Positions 17,793 to 26,681 of a stretch of DNA of 43,189 bases are shown here, piece after piece; position 1 is the stretch's first letter; the number at the start of each line of letters is the position of its first letter. A model generated the notes under the pieces. The model did no database searches, had not been told where the DNA came from, and saw only the letters and a program-made list of their open reading frames with translations. A program made the position numbers and the translations under genes. Source of the DNA: Myxococcota bacterium (GTDB lineage Bacteria; Myxococcota_A; UBA796; JAFGLY01); NCBI GenBank assembly GCA_024276675.1, contig JAJRWT010000075.1, forward strand, positions 1 through 43,189, read 5' to 3'.

Positions 17793-20591
17793 TCAGGGGA
17801 CGACCGTGGAGTCGGTGTCGTCGGGGTCGCCGCAGAGGCCGGTCCAGCCGTCACCGTCGCCGTCGGTGCCAAGGTCCATGCAGAACATGAGGAGCTGGTT
17901 CTCCAGGTCGTTGGAGGAGGCTCCGCCTGTGAATAGTTCGTATACCGAGTCTTCGGTGCCTTGACCAATCCCCAGGGCCCCCGATGGCAACTCGGCGGCT
18001 GCACGGCTCAGGTCGATGCCTTCACCGTTGGAACCGGTGCCGCAGCTCCAGCCCACCAGGCCGTCGCTTATGTCGATGCCTTCGTACTCCATGAGCACCC
18101 GGCCGTCTCCAAGTAGAATGACGGAGAAGGTAACCTGGTTGAGAAACCATGCGTACTCGGAAACATTGCGAAAATAAATGCCCACGGCGTCGTCGAACTC
18201 AATCCAGTAGATGTTGCCGCCGCTGCTGGGGTTGAGATCATCCCACAGGGGAGCCAGGCACCGGTCCGACCACATTTCGCTCTCGGTTTCGGTGTAGTCG
18301 GTATCGGCGGAGCCGAAGGTGAGGCGACCGTTGGAGATGACGTAGAGACGGCTCCAGTCACCACCACAGAACGGGAACGAGAAAGCGCTGAAATTGATGA
18401 GGCTGGAGTCGTCGTCCGAGAGGGAGATGGACAGCGGGGTGTCGGGATCCAGGGCGTCCACGCCGAGATCACAGTCGTTGTCGATGCCGTCGGTGTTGTC
18501 TTCCCAGGCGTAGGGATGCACGGTGGAGTCATGGTCGTCGCAGTCGGTGCCGCCGTAGTCCAGGCTTTCGAAAAAGTCGTTGTCGGCGTCGTAGTCGCTG
18601 TAACCGGAGCAGTCCTGGTCCACACCGTCGTACCAGATCTCTGTTGCCAGGGGATTGATGGAGGGATCGGTGTCGTCGCAATCGCCAGCTTCCTCGGTGT
18701 ACTCCTCTCCAGGCGTGTCGGAGCAGAAGGCCCTTGGCGCGCTGGAATCGCCGAAGCCGTCGTCATCCAGATCCGGGTAGAGGATCTGGGCATCGGATGT
18801 TCCGGGGTCGTCGTCGTTGGCCAGGCCGTTGCAGTCTTCGTCCACACCTTCTTCGTCGCAGATCTCAGGTGCCGCGGGGTTGATGTCGGGGTCGGTGTCG
18901 TCGCAGTCGGTGCCGTCGTAGTCGGCGGAGGAATAGCCGTCGTAGTCGGCGTCGAAGTCGTCGTTGCCCAGGCAGTCCTGGTCAACGCCGTCGTACCAGT
19001 CGTCGCTGGCGCCGGGAAAGACCTCCGGGGCGGAGTCATCGCAGTCAAGGGCGTCGGAGACGTATTCATCGGGAGCGTTGCAGGCCACCAGCAGTTGGTC
19101 ACTGTCACCGAACCCGTCGCCGTCGGCGTCGAGAAACCAGTCGGATTGCCCGGTGGCGCTGGGGTCGTCGTCGTCCGTCAGGCCATCGCAGTCCTCGTCG
19201 GCGTCCATGTCGTCGCAGACCTCCTGGGCGCCCGGGTAGATGTCGGAGTCCGTGTCGTCGCAGTCCTCGGCCAGCAGGTAGCCGTCCTGGTCCACGTCGT
19301 CGTCGGGCGTGCTCTCGTCGCAGTCGTTGTCGATGCCGTCGTAGGGAGTTTCGTCCTGGCCGGGGCCGATGGATGGGTCGTCCTCGTTGCAGTCGCCATC
19401 GGCGATGGAATAGCCGTCTCCGTCGCGGTCCACCGAGTCGCAGAGGGAGTTGTCGGTGCCCGGCGTGCCCTTGTCGCTTTCCTGGGACCAGGTTTCGGTG
19501 GAGCTGCACCAGTAGTCGCCCAGGTCGTTGGAGACGGCGTCCAGGTACCAGGGGTCCAATTCCATGGATGCTCCGGTGAGATCTGGCATTGTGCTGCCAT
19601 CGTCCCAGTAGACCTCGTCCACGGTCAAGTCGCCGGCGATGATGGATAGCCGGTCAGACTCGTTGGACAGTATTATGCCATCGTACTGGAAGTACACGTC
19701 CACCCCGCCGTTGGCGTCGAAGTCGGCACTCTTGCCCAGGACGACGTACTCTCCGGGCTCAACCGGCAGCAGATCGGGGCTGTCTACCAGGTAGGTCTCG
19801 AGGTTGGAGTCCAGGAGCATGCCGTTGAGGTAGACGGTGTGCTCCGAGTTGTTGAGCAGCTCGAACCACTCGCCAAGGATGTCGGATACTACGCTGGGGT
19901 TGGTCATGATCTCGGTGATGACCAGGTCGCCCTCGGCCAGGTCGGTTTCGTCGACCAGGAGATCGCAGTCGTTGTCAAGGGCGTCTCCCAGCAGGTCTTC
20001 GACGCCTGGATTGATCTCCGGGTCGTCGTCGTCGCAATCCGCGGGCAGCTCGTCGGTGCCGCAGGAGGTGTAGCCGTCGGAGTCCAGGTCGAAGTCCTCG
20101 TCCACCAGTCCGTCGCCGTCGTTGTCAAGCCCGTCGCAGGCTTCGGTGCTGATGCAGTCGGCCACGCCGTCGCCATCGGTGTCGGGGAAGTCCTCGTCCA
20201 CCAGCCCGTCGCCGTCGTTGTCAAGGCCGTCGCAGGATTCTTCGTCCAGGCAGTTGGGCAGTCCGTCGCCGTCGTTGTCCGCGAAGCCCTCGTCCACGCG
20301 ACCGTCGCAGTTGTCGTCCACTCCGTTGCACACTTCGAGGTTGCCGGGGTAGACTTCCGGGTCGGCGTCGTCGCAGTCGCCGTCTTCCTCGGTGATGCCG
20401 TCACCATCGCCGTCCTGTGGGTACAGTCCGGTTTCCTGGGAGCTGGGCGCGGTGTCCCGGGTGTCGTGGATGGCGAAGGTGTCGTCGGGCTGGGAGCCGC
20501 AGGCGCCAAGCAGCCCGGCGAGACAGGCCAGCGTCAGAATTGCGTGGTGTGACGATGCGTTGTCGACCTCATCAGGCCAATTCGAGGACAT
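17793..20591 (-). CDS. Lipoprotein with about ten MopE-type metal-binding motifs and a lamin-tail domain
   Basis: This 932-residue protein has a signal peptide ending in GLLGAC (Cys31), followed by a Thr/Asp linker. About four MopE-type motifs (for example GDCDDADPEVYPG then CNGVDDNCDGRVDEG) and calcium-loop-like DGDGLVDED repeats run to residue 215. A lamin-tail domain occupies about residues 220-360 (GDLVITEIMTNP, EWFELLNNS). Six more MopE-type motifs continue to about residue 745. The C-terminus has a beta-rich domain (FSFPFCGGDWSRLYVISNGRLTFG...MEYEGIDI). The repeats match the Pfam putative metal-binding motif named after a copper-binding surface protein of Methylococcus; here Ca2+ or other metals are equally possible. 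The start is ATG 20591 with cggag upstream. Probably a long surface-displayed adhesin or metal-binding protein. Confidence 0.87.
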   Translation of the reverse strand: MSSNWPDEVDNASSHHAILTLACLAGLLGACGSQPDDTFAIHDTRDTAPSSQETGLYPQDGDGDGITEEDGDCDDADPEVYPGNLEVCNGVDDNCDGRVDEGFADNDGDGLPNCLDEESCDGLDNDGDGLVDEDFPDTDGDGVADCISTEACDGLDNDGDGLVDEDFDLDSDGYTSCGTDELPADCDDDDPEINPGVEDLLGDALDNDCDLLVDETDLAEGDLVITEIMTNPSVVSDILGEWFELLNNSEHTVYLNGMLLDSNLETYLVDSPDLLPVEPGEYVVLGKSADFDANGGVDVYFQYDGIILSNESDRLSIIAGDLTVDEVYWDDGSTMPDLTGASMELDPWYLDAVSNDLGDYWCSSTETWSQESDKGTPGTDNSLCDSVDRDGDGYSIADGDCNEDDPSIGPGQDETPYDGIDNDCDESTPDDDVDQDGYLLAEDCDDTDSDIYPGAQEVCDDMDADEDCDGLTDDDDPSATGQSDWFLDADGDGFGDSDQLLVACNAPDEYVSDALDCDDSAPEVFPGASDDWYDGVDQDCLGNDDFDADYDGYSSADYDGTDCDDTDPDINPAAPEICDEEGVDEDCNGLANDDDPGTSDAQILYPDLDDDGFGDSSAPRAFCSDTPGEEYTEEAGDCDDTDPSINPLATEIWYDGVDQDCSGYSDYDADNDFFESLDYGGTDCDDHDSTVHPYAWEDNTDGIDNDCDLGVDALDPDTPLSISLSDDDSSLINFSAFSFPFCGGDWSRLYVISNGRLTFGSADTDYTETESEMWSDRCLAPLWDDLNPSSGGNIYWIEFDDAVGIYFRNVSEYAWFLNQVTFSVILLGDGRVLMEYEGIDISDGLVGWSCGTGSNGEGIDLSRAAAELPSGALGIGQGTEDSVYELFTGGASSNDLENQLLMFCMDLGTDGDGDGWTGLCGDPDDTDSTVVP

Positions 20592-20722
20592 GGTATACTC
20601 CGGTTGAATAGCTCCCCCCAAGTATGCGCGGACTGTGGCCGTTCGCCACATTATCCCGGTCTTTGGGTGGAGCGGATGTGCCTGCCTGGGATTCGCGAGA
20701 GGCCGCCCGGAGGAGTCCGGGG

Positions 20723-23700
20723 TCAGGAGCCCGCCATTCCATCCAGAGATTGCCGGATGACGGCGAGCTGCTGCTGGTAGCGGGCCTTGCGATCCCGTTG
20801 CTCCTGGACGATGTGTTTCGGGGCGCGTGCCACGAACTGTGGGTTGGAGAGCTTCTTTTCGCAGGTGGCGATTTCCTTGGCGATGCGCCTGGCCTCGGCC
20901 TCGAGTCTGGCCATCTCCACGGTGTCGTCCATCACGTCGTGGACGAAGACCTGTAGATCCCCCACGATGAGGGAGGCTGCCCCCGGGGGCTTCTTGGCCT
21001 CTGGATCCACTTGCAGTTCCTCCAGGCGGGCCATGTGGCGAACCACGTGTCCCTGGGCCCGGATCTGTTCCAGGGCTGCACGGGGAGGTCGAACGGTGAC
21101 GCACAGCCCGCGGCTGGATGGGATCTGCTGGCGGCTTCGGATCTCGCGAATGGCTCCGGTCAGCGCCTGCAGGGTGGCGAAGACCTGGAGGAGTTGGGGG
21201 TCGTCCAGTTGGGGGGCCGGTTCCGGCCAGGCCGCGTTGATGAGCATGGGTGACGGGGGCGCGGTGGCGATACCCGGTATGCCGCGATGCTCCACGCGCC
21301 TGGAGAGTTCCTTGAAGAGGTGTTCGGTGATGAACGGCACGAAGGGATGCAGGAGGCGCAATACCTGGTCCAGGGTGAAGGCCAGGATCTGCCGGGCCGC
21401 CGCCGCGGTCGGGTCGTCAGGGGCGTAGATGCGCGGCTTGATGAGTTCCAGGTACCAGTCGCACAGGGAGCCCCACATGAAGTCGCGGGCGGCGCCCAGC
21501 GCCGCGCTGGGGTTGTAGGCTTCCAGGGCGCTGGTGACATCCCGGGTGGCCTGGTTCAGTGCGGCCAGGATCCAGCGGTCCTCCACCGGCAGGCCCTGTA
21601 CGTCAAGGGCAAGGCAGGGGACATCTTCCAGGTTGCCCAGGGCGAAACGGGCGGTGTTCCAGAGCTTGTTGCAGAACCTGCGACCGTCCACGAAGCGCTG
21701 GCTTATCAGCCTGGCCGGGGGCAGGTCGGGCATGGTGCCCAGGACATCGAACTCCTGGCGGCACTTGGAGCACAGGTAGGTGAAGACGTTGCGGCCATGC
21801 CTGGTGCGTGCCAGGTCGTTATGGGCTCCGCAGGCGGGGCAGACGGCGGTGACCGGCAACCTGATGTCCTGGTTGCCCGTCTGCATGTCGGCCAGGACGT
21901 AGCGCATGGAATCGGTGCCGTATTCGTCTATGATGTCCACGGGATCGATGCCGTTGCCCTTGGATTTGCTCATGCGTTCGCCCTTGCCATCCAGGATGTT
22001 GGCGTGGATGAAGACGTCCGAGAAGGGCACATCCCCCATGTTGTACAGGCCCGTGATCACCATGCGTGCTACCCAAAGGGTGATGATGTCGCGGCCGGTG
22101 ACCAGGCAGGAGCCGGGGTAGTAGTACTGGAGGCAGTCGGGAGAGCCATCCGTGGAGGCCAGCGCCGCGCTCCCTTCCAGCTCGGCGCTGGCCGGTTGGG
22201 GCCAACCCAGGGTGGAGTGGGGCCACAGGGCCGACGAGAACCAGGTGTCCAACACGTCTTGCTCCCGCTCGCACCCGTGGGATTCCAACTGCTCTTCGAT
22301 GTGGGGGTCCTGTTCCAGGAGGCAGATGTCCAGTAGGCAACGTTCGTCGGCGTGCGTGTCCGTGGATTCCAGGGTTGGTCGGTCGCCAGGGCCCAAGTGG
22401 CGGATCTCGTCGCTCTCGGGGAAGAACAGGCGCAGGGAGAGCGTTGCTTTCCGCCGAAGGTCGTCCAGGAACAGCCACAAGGAGCTGTCCGAACAAAGCT
22501 CTTCAAAGGTGGTGGAGCGAGACCAGACGGGGATCCTGTGCCCCCACCAGAGCTGGCGGCTGATGGGCCAGTCTCGTTTTTCGCCCAGCCAGTCCAGGTA
22601 GGTCTTGAGAAAGCGAGAGGGATGGAAGCTCACCCGGCCATTGGTGGCTGCGTCCATGGCTGACTGCACCAGGCCTGGGGCGCGAAACTCCCGTGCTGTG
22701 CCGCGCCCCATGAGAACGCCCCCGGGCAGGTCGCCCATGCGCACGAACCACTGGTCCGAAAGATAGGGTTCGATGGGGGTCTTGCTGCGGTCGCTGTGGC
22801 CGATTTCGATCTCGCGATCCTCGATGGCACCCAGGAGGCCTCGCTCCCGGAGGTCGTCCACGACGCGATCCCTGGCGTCGAAACGATCCAGGCCAGCGTA
22901 GAGACCCGCGTTTTCGTTGAGGGTGCCGTCGGGTTCCAGGATGTTGATGATGCCCATCTCGTACCTGTGGCGGGTCCAGACTTCGTAGTCGTTGGGGTCG
23001 TGGGCCGGGGTGATCTTGACGCAGCCGGAGCCCAGCAGGGGTTTGGCCCACTCATCGCAGATGAGGGGCAGGGGGCGGTCCAGGAGGGGCAACAGCACCT
23101 GGCGGCCGTCTCGGGCCATGTCCCGCAGCATGACGAGGGTGGGGAGCACCCTGGTAATGCGCTCTTCTACGCTGGCTATCTGGGCCAGCAGGGGGGGCCT
23201 GTCGCGCTGGGCTGCTTTTTGCAGCGACGCCTTCAGGGAGTCCAGTTCTGCCTGGAGGGCCTGTCGCGGGGCGGGATGCACCGCCACCGCGGTGTCGCCC
23301 AGCATGGTTTCGGGGCGGGTGGTGGCAACCTCGACGTATTCGGGTTCGCCGGGTCGTGGGTCGATGATGGGATAGCGCAGGTGCCAGAAGTGCCCCTGGA
23401 CCGTTTCGTGGTAGACTTCGTCGTCGGAGATGCTGGTGCGCAGGAAGGGGTCCCAGTTCACCAGGCGCTTGCCGCGCACGATGAGGCCGTCTTCGAACAT
23501 CCTGAAAAAGGTGGGGCGGACGGCCCGGGCGCAGACCCTGTCCATCGTGAATCGCTGCCTGGCCCAGTCGGCGCTGCACCCCAGGCGCTTGAGCTGGTCG
23601 ACGATCCTGGCCTGGAACTTGTCTTTCCAACTCCAGATGCGCTCCACCAGGGCTTCGCGACCGATGTCGTGGCGGGTCTTGCCCTCCAGCTCCTTGAGGC

Positions 23701-24034
23701 GTTTTTCAACGATGGCCTGGGTGGCGATGCCGGCGTGATCCGTGCCGGGCATCCACAGGGTGTTGTCGCCCAGCATCCGGTGCCAACGTACCAGCAGGTC
23801 CTGCATGCTGTTGTCCATGGCGTGCCCCATGTGCAGCGCGCCGGTGACGTTGGGGAGGGGCATCATCACCACGTAGCGGCGCTCCCGGGGGCGGTTGTCC
23901 GGCCTGGCGTGGAACACCCCGGAGTCAATCCATTCCTGGTAGATGGAAGCCTCGATGGTAGATGGATCGTAGGCGGCGGGCAGGCGGAAGCGGGTGTCGT
24001 CCTGGCGCCTGCCGGGGGAGTCGCTGTTGGACAT
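20723..24034 (-). CDS. valS: Valyl-tRNA synthetase
   Basis: This cytoplasmic class I enzyme charges tRNA-Val with valine. It has the HIGH motif as PLPNVTGALHMGHA (His68-His71), the KMSKS motif as GERMSKSKGN (about residue 688) and the CP1 editing-domain blocks ATTRPETMLGDTAVAVHP and TPAHDPNDYEVW. At the C-terminus it has the coiled-coil tRNA-binding arm (MARLEAEARRIAKEIATCEKKL). It is 1103 residues, about 150 longer than the E. coli enzyme. Extra material includes a helical insertion in the editing region (about 255-305, ALQAELDSLKASLQKAAQRD) and a zinc-ribbon pair CPACG...CSKC (about 730-760). The start is ATG 24034 with gagga 6 nt upstream. The ogt gene ends 43 bp upstream on the same strand, so they may be co-transcribed. 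Confidence 0.97.
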   Translation of the reverse strand: MSNSDSPGRRQDDTRFRLPAAYDPSTIEASIYQEWIDSGVFHARPDNRPRERRYVVMMPLPNVTGALHMGHAMDNSMQDLLVRWHRMLGDNTLWMPGTDHAGIATQAIVEKRLKELEGKTRHDIGREALVERIWSWKDKFQARIVDQLKRLGCSADWARQRFTMDRVCARAVRPTFFRMFEDGLIVRGKRLVNWDPFLRTSISDDEVYHETVQGHFWHLRYPIIDPRPGEPEYVEVATTRPETMLGDTAVAVHPAPRQALQAELDSLKASLQKAAQRDRPPLLAQIASVEERITRVLPTLVMLRDMARDGRQVLLPLLDRPLPLICDEWAKPLLGSGCVKITPAHDPNDYEVWTRHRYEMGIINILEPDGTLNENAGLYAGLDRFDARDRVVDDLRERGLLGAIEDREIEIGHSDRSKTPIEPYLSDQWFVRMGDLPGGVLMGRGTAREFRAPGLVQSAMDAATNGRVSFHPSRFLKTYLDWLGEKRDWPISRQLWWGHRIPVWSRSTTFEELCSDSSLWLFLDDLRRKATLSLRLFFPESDEIRHLGPGDRPTLESTDTHADERCLLDICLLEQDPHIEEQLESHGCEREQDVLDTWFSSALWPHSTLGWPQPASAELEGSAALASTDGSPDCLQYYYPGSCLVTGRDIITLWVARMVITGLYNMGDVPFSDVFIHANILDGKGERMSKSKGNGIDPVDIIDEYGTDSMRYVLADMQTGNQDIRLPVTAVCPACGAHNDLARTRHGRNVFTYLCSKCRQEFDVLGTMPDLPPARLISQRFVDGRRFCNKLWNTARFALGNLEDVPCLALDVQGLPVEDRWILAALNQATRDVTSALEAYNPSAALGAARDFMWGSLCDWYLELIKPRIYAPDDPTAAAARQILAFTLDQVLRLLHPFVPFITEHLFKELSRRVEHRGIPGIATAPPSPMLINAAWPEPAPQLDDPQLLQVFATLQALTGAIREIRSRQQIPSSRGLCVTVRPPRAALEQIRAQGHVVRHMARLEELQVDPEAKKPPGAASLIVGDLQVFVHDVMDDTVEMARLEAEARRIAKEIATCEKKLSNPQFVARAPKHIVQEQRDRKARYQQQLAVIRQSLDGMAGS

Positions 24035-24077
24035 GTGGTCCTCGTGGATGGTTGGGGCGTGCTTCGAACGGCCCGTA

Positions 24078-24605
24078 TTATCGACCTGGAGCCGGTGGGG
24101 CCACGGGGGAAGGGGCTGTTCCATGGGCCGGATGACCTGCTTCCAGGTCCAGGAGTGCCCTCTTGACGTGGAGTCCGGCGGAAAAGCCCCCCAGTGCGCC
24201 TCGCGCCGCCACCACGCGATGGCACGGAACCACGATGGCAAGGGGGTTCCTGGCGTTGGCTCCGCCCACGGCGCGAGCGGCTCCGCCTTGGCCGATGCGG
24301 CGGGCCAGCTCGCCGTAGGTGATGGTGTGGCCGTAGGGGATGGCTGTCAATGCCTTCCATACCTTCAACTGGAAGGCTGTTCCGGAAGGGGCCAGGTCCA
24401 GGTGAAAGTTGCGTAGTTGGCCGTTGAAATAGGCCTTCAACTGCTCCCTGGCGTTGCCCAGGGCAGCATCGTCGCGCAGCCAGTGCCTTTGGGGAGCGGA
24501 AGGAGATGCGCCTTCCATGAAGCTGACGCACAGCAGACCGGCTCCCGTTCCGGCGATCAATATGGGCCCGAGAGGGCTGGATAGAATGGTATATGCGACG
24601 GTCAT
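24078..24605 (-). CDS. ogt: Methylated-DNA--[protein]-cysteine S-methyltransferase
   Basis: This 175-residue DNA repair protein removes O6-alkyl groups from guanine by transferring them to its own cysteine. The active-site motif is IVVPCHRVVAARGALGGFSAG. The recognition-helix region is GTAFQLKVWKALTAIPYGHTITYGELA, cut here into its core blocks FQLKVWKAL and PYGHTITYGELA, and ARAVGGANARNPL precedes the active site. Length and lack of an Ada N-terminal domain indicate the Ogt/MGMT type. The start is ATG 24605 (MTVAYTILSSPLGP) with gggga upstream. The C-terminus ends in a short Pro/Ala-rich tail. It lies directly upstream of valS and diverges from the zinc-ribbon gene across 71 bp. Confidence 0.95.
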   Translation of the reverse strand: MTVAYTILSSPLGPILIAGTGAGLLCVSFMEGASPSAPQRHWLRDDAALGNAREQLKAYFNGQLRNFHLDLAPSGTAFQLKVWKALTAIPYGHTITYGELARRIGQGGAARAVGGANARNPLAIVVPCHRVVAARGALGGFSAGLHVKRALLDLEAGHPAHGTAPSPVAPPAPGR

Positions 24606-24676
24606 GAGTATTCCCCGTGTCACGGATTCCGGAGAAGCTGTTAATCTTGGGGAATAACCCGAACACAGGTGCTGGA

Positions 24677-25468
24677 ATGACCACATGTCCACGATGCGGT
24701 GCGCAGATTGGACCGCAACAACCCACCTGCTCCCGCTGCGGAGCAGCCATGGGGACCGACAGTCCGCCTCCCATACCTCCCCCTCTTCCCACCGGTGCCT
24801 CTTCGTCCTCCGCTTCGCCGGCAGGACAGGCGCCACCTCTCCCGGATCCCGGCGATGCGCCGACGGATTCCTTCGTCTTCGACAACTCCGGAGATGCTGC
24901 TCCGCCGCTCCCGCCGGGAGCTTCACCCGGCTCCCCTCCGGCGGTTCCCCCATCTCCGCCGCCCCTCCCGGGGCAGCAGCCACCGCCTGTGCCACCGGCC
25001 TCCGGGCAGCCGCCGCCGCCACCCCCGGGGCAGGAGCCCCCCGGCTCCCAGCCACCGCCCGCACCACCATCGTCCGGGCAGGAGCCCCCCGGCTCCCAGC
25101 CACCGCCCGGTGCTGCCACCGCCCAACCCGACTCCCCGGTTTCTGGCTCCCCCTCCGCTTCAGCCCCCCCACCGACCGACATGCCTTCAGATCTCCCGCC
25201 CCCCGGGGGCCCCTCGTCTCACTCCATGCCACCGCCCGGGGCCACGTCGCCGCCACCGCCCATGGCTCCACCAAAGAAGAAGAGCCGGGTGGGCTTTTGC
25301 CTTGGAGTGGGGATGCTCTTCTTGCTGCTGCTCATCTGCGCCGGTCTGGGTGGCTACTGGTGGTACAATTCCTCCGGGAGCAGCTCGGTCTACCAGACGG
25401 GCAGCGGTGCCGGCCAACCAGCCGACGACGCAGCCCAGCAAAAGCGCAGGCACAACCGGCGGAGGTAG
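24677..25468 (+). CDS. Zinc-ribbon, proline-rich, single-pass membrane protein
   Basis: This 263-residue protein begins with a zinc-ribbon made of two CxxC pairs (CPRCGAQIG and CSRCGAAMG, residues 4-23). About 180 residues of Pro/Ser/Gly-rich low-complexity sequence follow. One strong transmembrane helix (FCLGVGMLFLLLLICAGLGG, about residues 210-230) comes after the basic stop-transfer PPKKKSR, and a short tail ends in QKRRHNRRR. Topology is probably zinc-ribbon inside and tail outside. Such zinc-ribbon/Pro-rich/TM proteins are common in Myxococcota genomes, but their function is unknown. Pro-rich tracts may bind SH3-like or other partners. The start is ATG 24677, preceded by a weak aggt site. 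Two identical 34-bp blocks lie in the linker (25028-25061 and 25076-25109). Confidence 0.8.
   Translation: MTTCPRCGAQIGPQQPTCSRCGAAMGTDSPPPIPPPLPTGASSSSASPAGQAPPLPDPGDAPTDSFVFDNSGDAAPPLPPGASPGSPPAVPPSPPPLPGQQPPPVPPASGQPPPPPPGQEPPGSQPPPAPPSSGQEPPGSQPPPGAATAQPDSPVSGSPSASAPPPTDMPSDLPPPGGPSSHSMPPPGATSPPPPMAPPKKKSRVGFCLGVGMLFLLLLICAGLGGYWWYNSSGSSSVYQTGSGAGQPADDAAQQKRRHNRRR
25028..25109. repeat. 34-bp direct repeat with 48-bp period in Pro-rich linker
   Basis: Positions 25028-25061 and 25076-25109 are identical and encode GQEPPGSQPPP twice. The 16-codon period keeps the frame. Confidence 0.8.
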
Positions 25469-25514
25469 CCGCTACCAGGCTGCCCGGTCCAGCGGGTGGC
25501 TCAAGCCTGGGCTC

Positions 25515-26621
25515 CTATCGGCGTTCCCGGCGCCGCCAAGCCAGCAGGGCCAGGGGTGCCAGTATCGGCAGCCAGGTGGCGTCCGGGCTCGATGCGGAGC
25601 AGGCGCATCTACCCCCGACCCAGACCACGTTTTCCGCCAGGCTGGTGCCATCCTGTGGGTCGCCCCCGGAGTTGTCCGGGTTCCATGGGGCGTCGCCGGT
25701 GTCAGTGAGCCCGTTGTCGGTGTCAGTGAGCCCGTTGTCGGTGTCGGCGGGCTGGCCGCTGTCCATCGACCCGCCGTCGTCGCAGGCATCGCCGATGCCG
25801 TCGGAGTCGGAGTCCCGTTGGTCGGTGTTGGGGGAATGCTCGCAGTTGTCGGTGTCGTCGGGAACGCCGTCTTCGTCTTCGTCCACCAGGAACACGTCCA
25901 GCCCGTAGAAGCTGGTGTCGGCGAACATGTGCCAGACACCTCCGCAGTCGTAGCAGTAGAATCCCAGGGGACCCGCCGGGAGAGGTTCGGGATCATCGGC
26001 GTCAAGGGAGATATCCGCTTCCGCTTCCGTGCTGGCAGCCGACCAGTACCGGGCTGCCAGGTGCCCGTCGTCGAATCCGAACCTGACCACGGAGGAAACG
26101 TCTTTGTAGAATGAATCTTCCACCTGTGCCAGGATCTGGGCGGCTCCGTCTTCCACCTTGACGATGGCCGAAAAGAAGCCCTTGTCACCCAGCGGGTTGT
26201 TGCCTTCCTTGGTGCTGTGATCGTTCTTGTTGCAGCCGCTCATGAGGAAAAGGTAGAGGTTGCGGGCGTCCTGGAAGTGGACGACGAAACCCACGGTGTC
26301 GCAGTCGTCGCTGGAAAAGCTGGCCTCCAGCACGAGATCGTCGAAGCTGTGTTTCTTGTTGACGAACCAGTTGTCGGTGGCGTCTCCGGAGCCCCATGTG
26401 CCGCCGATGTGGTCGGTGGTGGGGCAGACCGCCGGCTCTCCGTCCCAGAAGGACTCTACTCCCAACCACTCGTCGTCGATGTAGCCGGTGCTCCAACCAT
26501 CCACTCCCACCATGGTCTGGTCATCCAACCAATGGTAGTAGCTCCAGGCTTCGATGTAGTCGGTGGCATGGGAACTGCCGCTGCCAAGCAGAAGAGCGGC
26601 GATGGAGAGAAGCCAGATCAT
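25515..26621 (-). CDS. Secreted protein with thrombospondin type 3 repeats and MYXO-CTERM-like tail
   Basis: This 368-residue protein has an N-terminal signal peptide (cleavage probably after SSHA). A beta-rich domain of about 210 residues follows (EAWSYYHWLDDQTMVG, EASFSSDDCDTVGFVVHFQD, GFYCYDCGGVWHMFAD). Thrombospondin type 3 calcium-binding repeats come next (DEDEDGVPDDTDNCEHSPN, DSDSDGIGDACDD). An acidic linker of repeated DTDNGLT units leads to a C-terminal tail of Cys-Ala-Cys, a hydrophobic helix and RRRERR. That tail matches MYXO-CTERM, which is thought to be processed by myxosortases and to anchor proteins at the surface. The first domain resembles laminin-G/concanavalin-like lectin folds by pattern only. 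The start at 26621 has a weak ribosome site. Confidence 0.85.
   Translation of the reverse strand: MIWLLSIAALLLGSGSSHATDYIEAWSYYHWLDDQTMVGVDGWSTGYIDDEWLGVESFWDGEPAVCPTTDHIGGTWGSGDATDNWFVNKKHSFDDLVLEASFSSDDCDTVGFVVHFQDARNLYLFLMSGCNKNDHSTKEGNNPLGDKGFFSAIVKVEDGAAQILAQVEDSFYKDVSSVVRFGFDDGHLAARYWSAASTEAEADISLDADDPEPLPAGPLGFYCYDCGGVWHMFADTSFYGLDVFLVDEDEDGVPDDTDNCEHSPNTDQRDSDSDGIGDACDDGGSMDSGQPADTDNGLTDTDNGLTDTGDAPWNPDNSGGDPQDGTSLAENVVWVGGRCACSASSPDATWLPILAPLALLAWRRRERR
25701..25742. repeat. 21-bp tandem repeat in acidic linker
   Basis: Two identical 21-bp units (25701-25721, 25722-25742) encode repeated TDNGLTD residues in the linker just before the MYXO-CTERM-like tail. Confidence 0.8.
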
Positions 26622-26681
26622 GTGTTTGCCTTTGCTGCTACGCGGTATCTTAGCACAAGGCGCGGGGATCCGTGGGGAAGC

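Noticed and set aside
18516..19649. Long Val/Gly-rich open frame on the plus strand
   Set aside because: It is the antisense shadow of Asp/Cys-rich MopE repeats (gac/gtc codons) of the lipoprotein at 17793-20591.
22796..24166. 456-codon plus-strand open frame
   Set aside because: Antisense to valS, which has clear catalytic motifs.
24035..24241. N-terminal extension of valS
   Set aside because: It overlaps ogt, lacks homology, and ATG 24034 has a good ribosome site.
25509..25523. 15-bp identity with 33827-33841 as an attachment site
   Set aside because: Both lie at stop codons after ERR residues and no integrase or cargo boundary is present; more likely chance or a repeat fragment.
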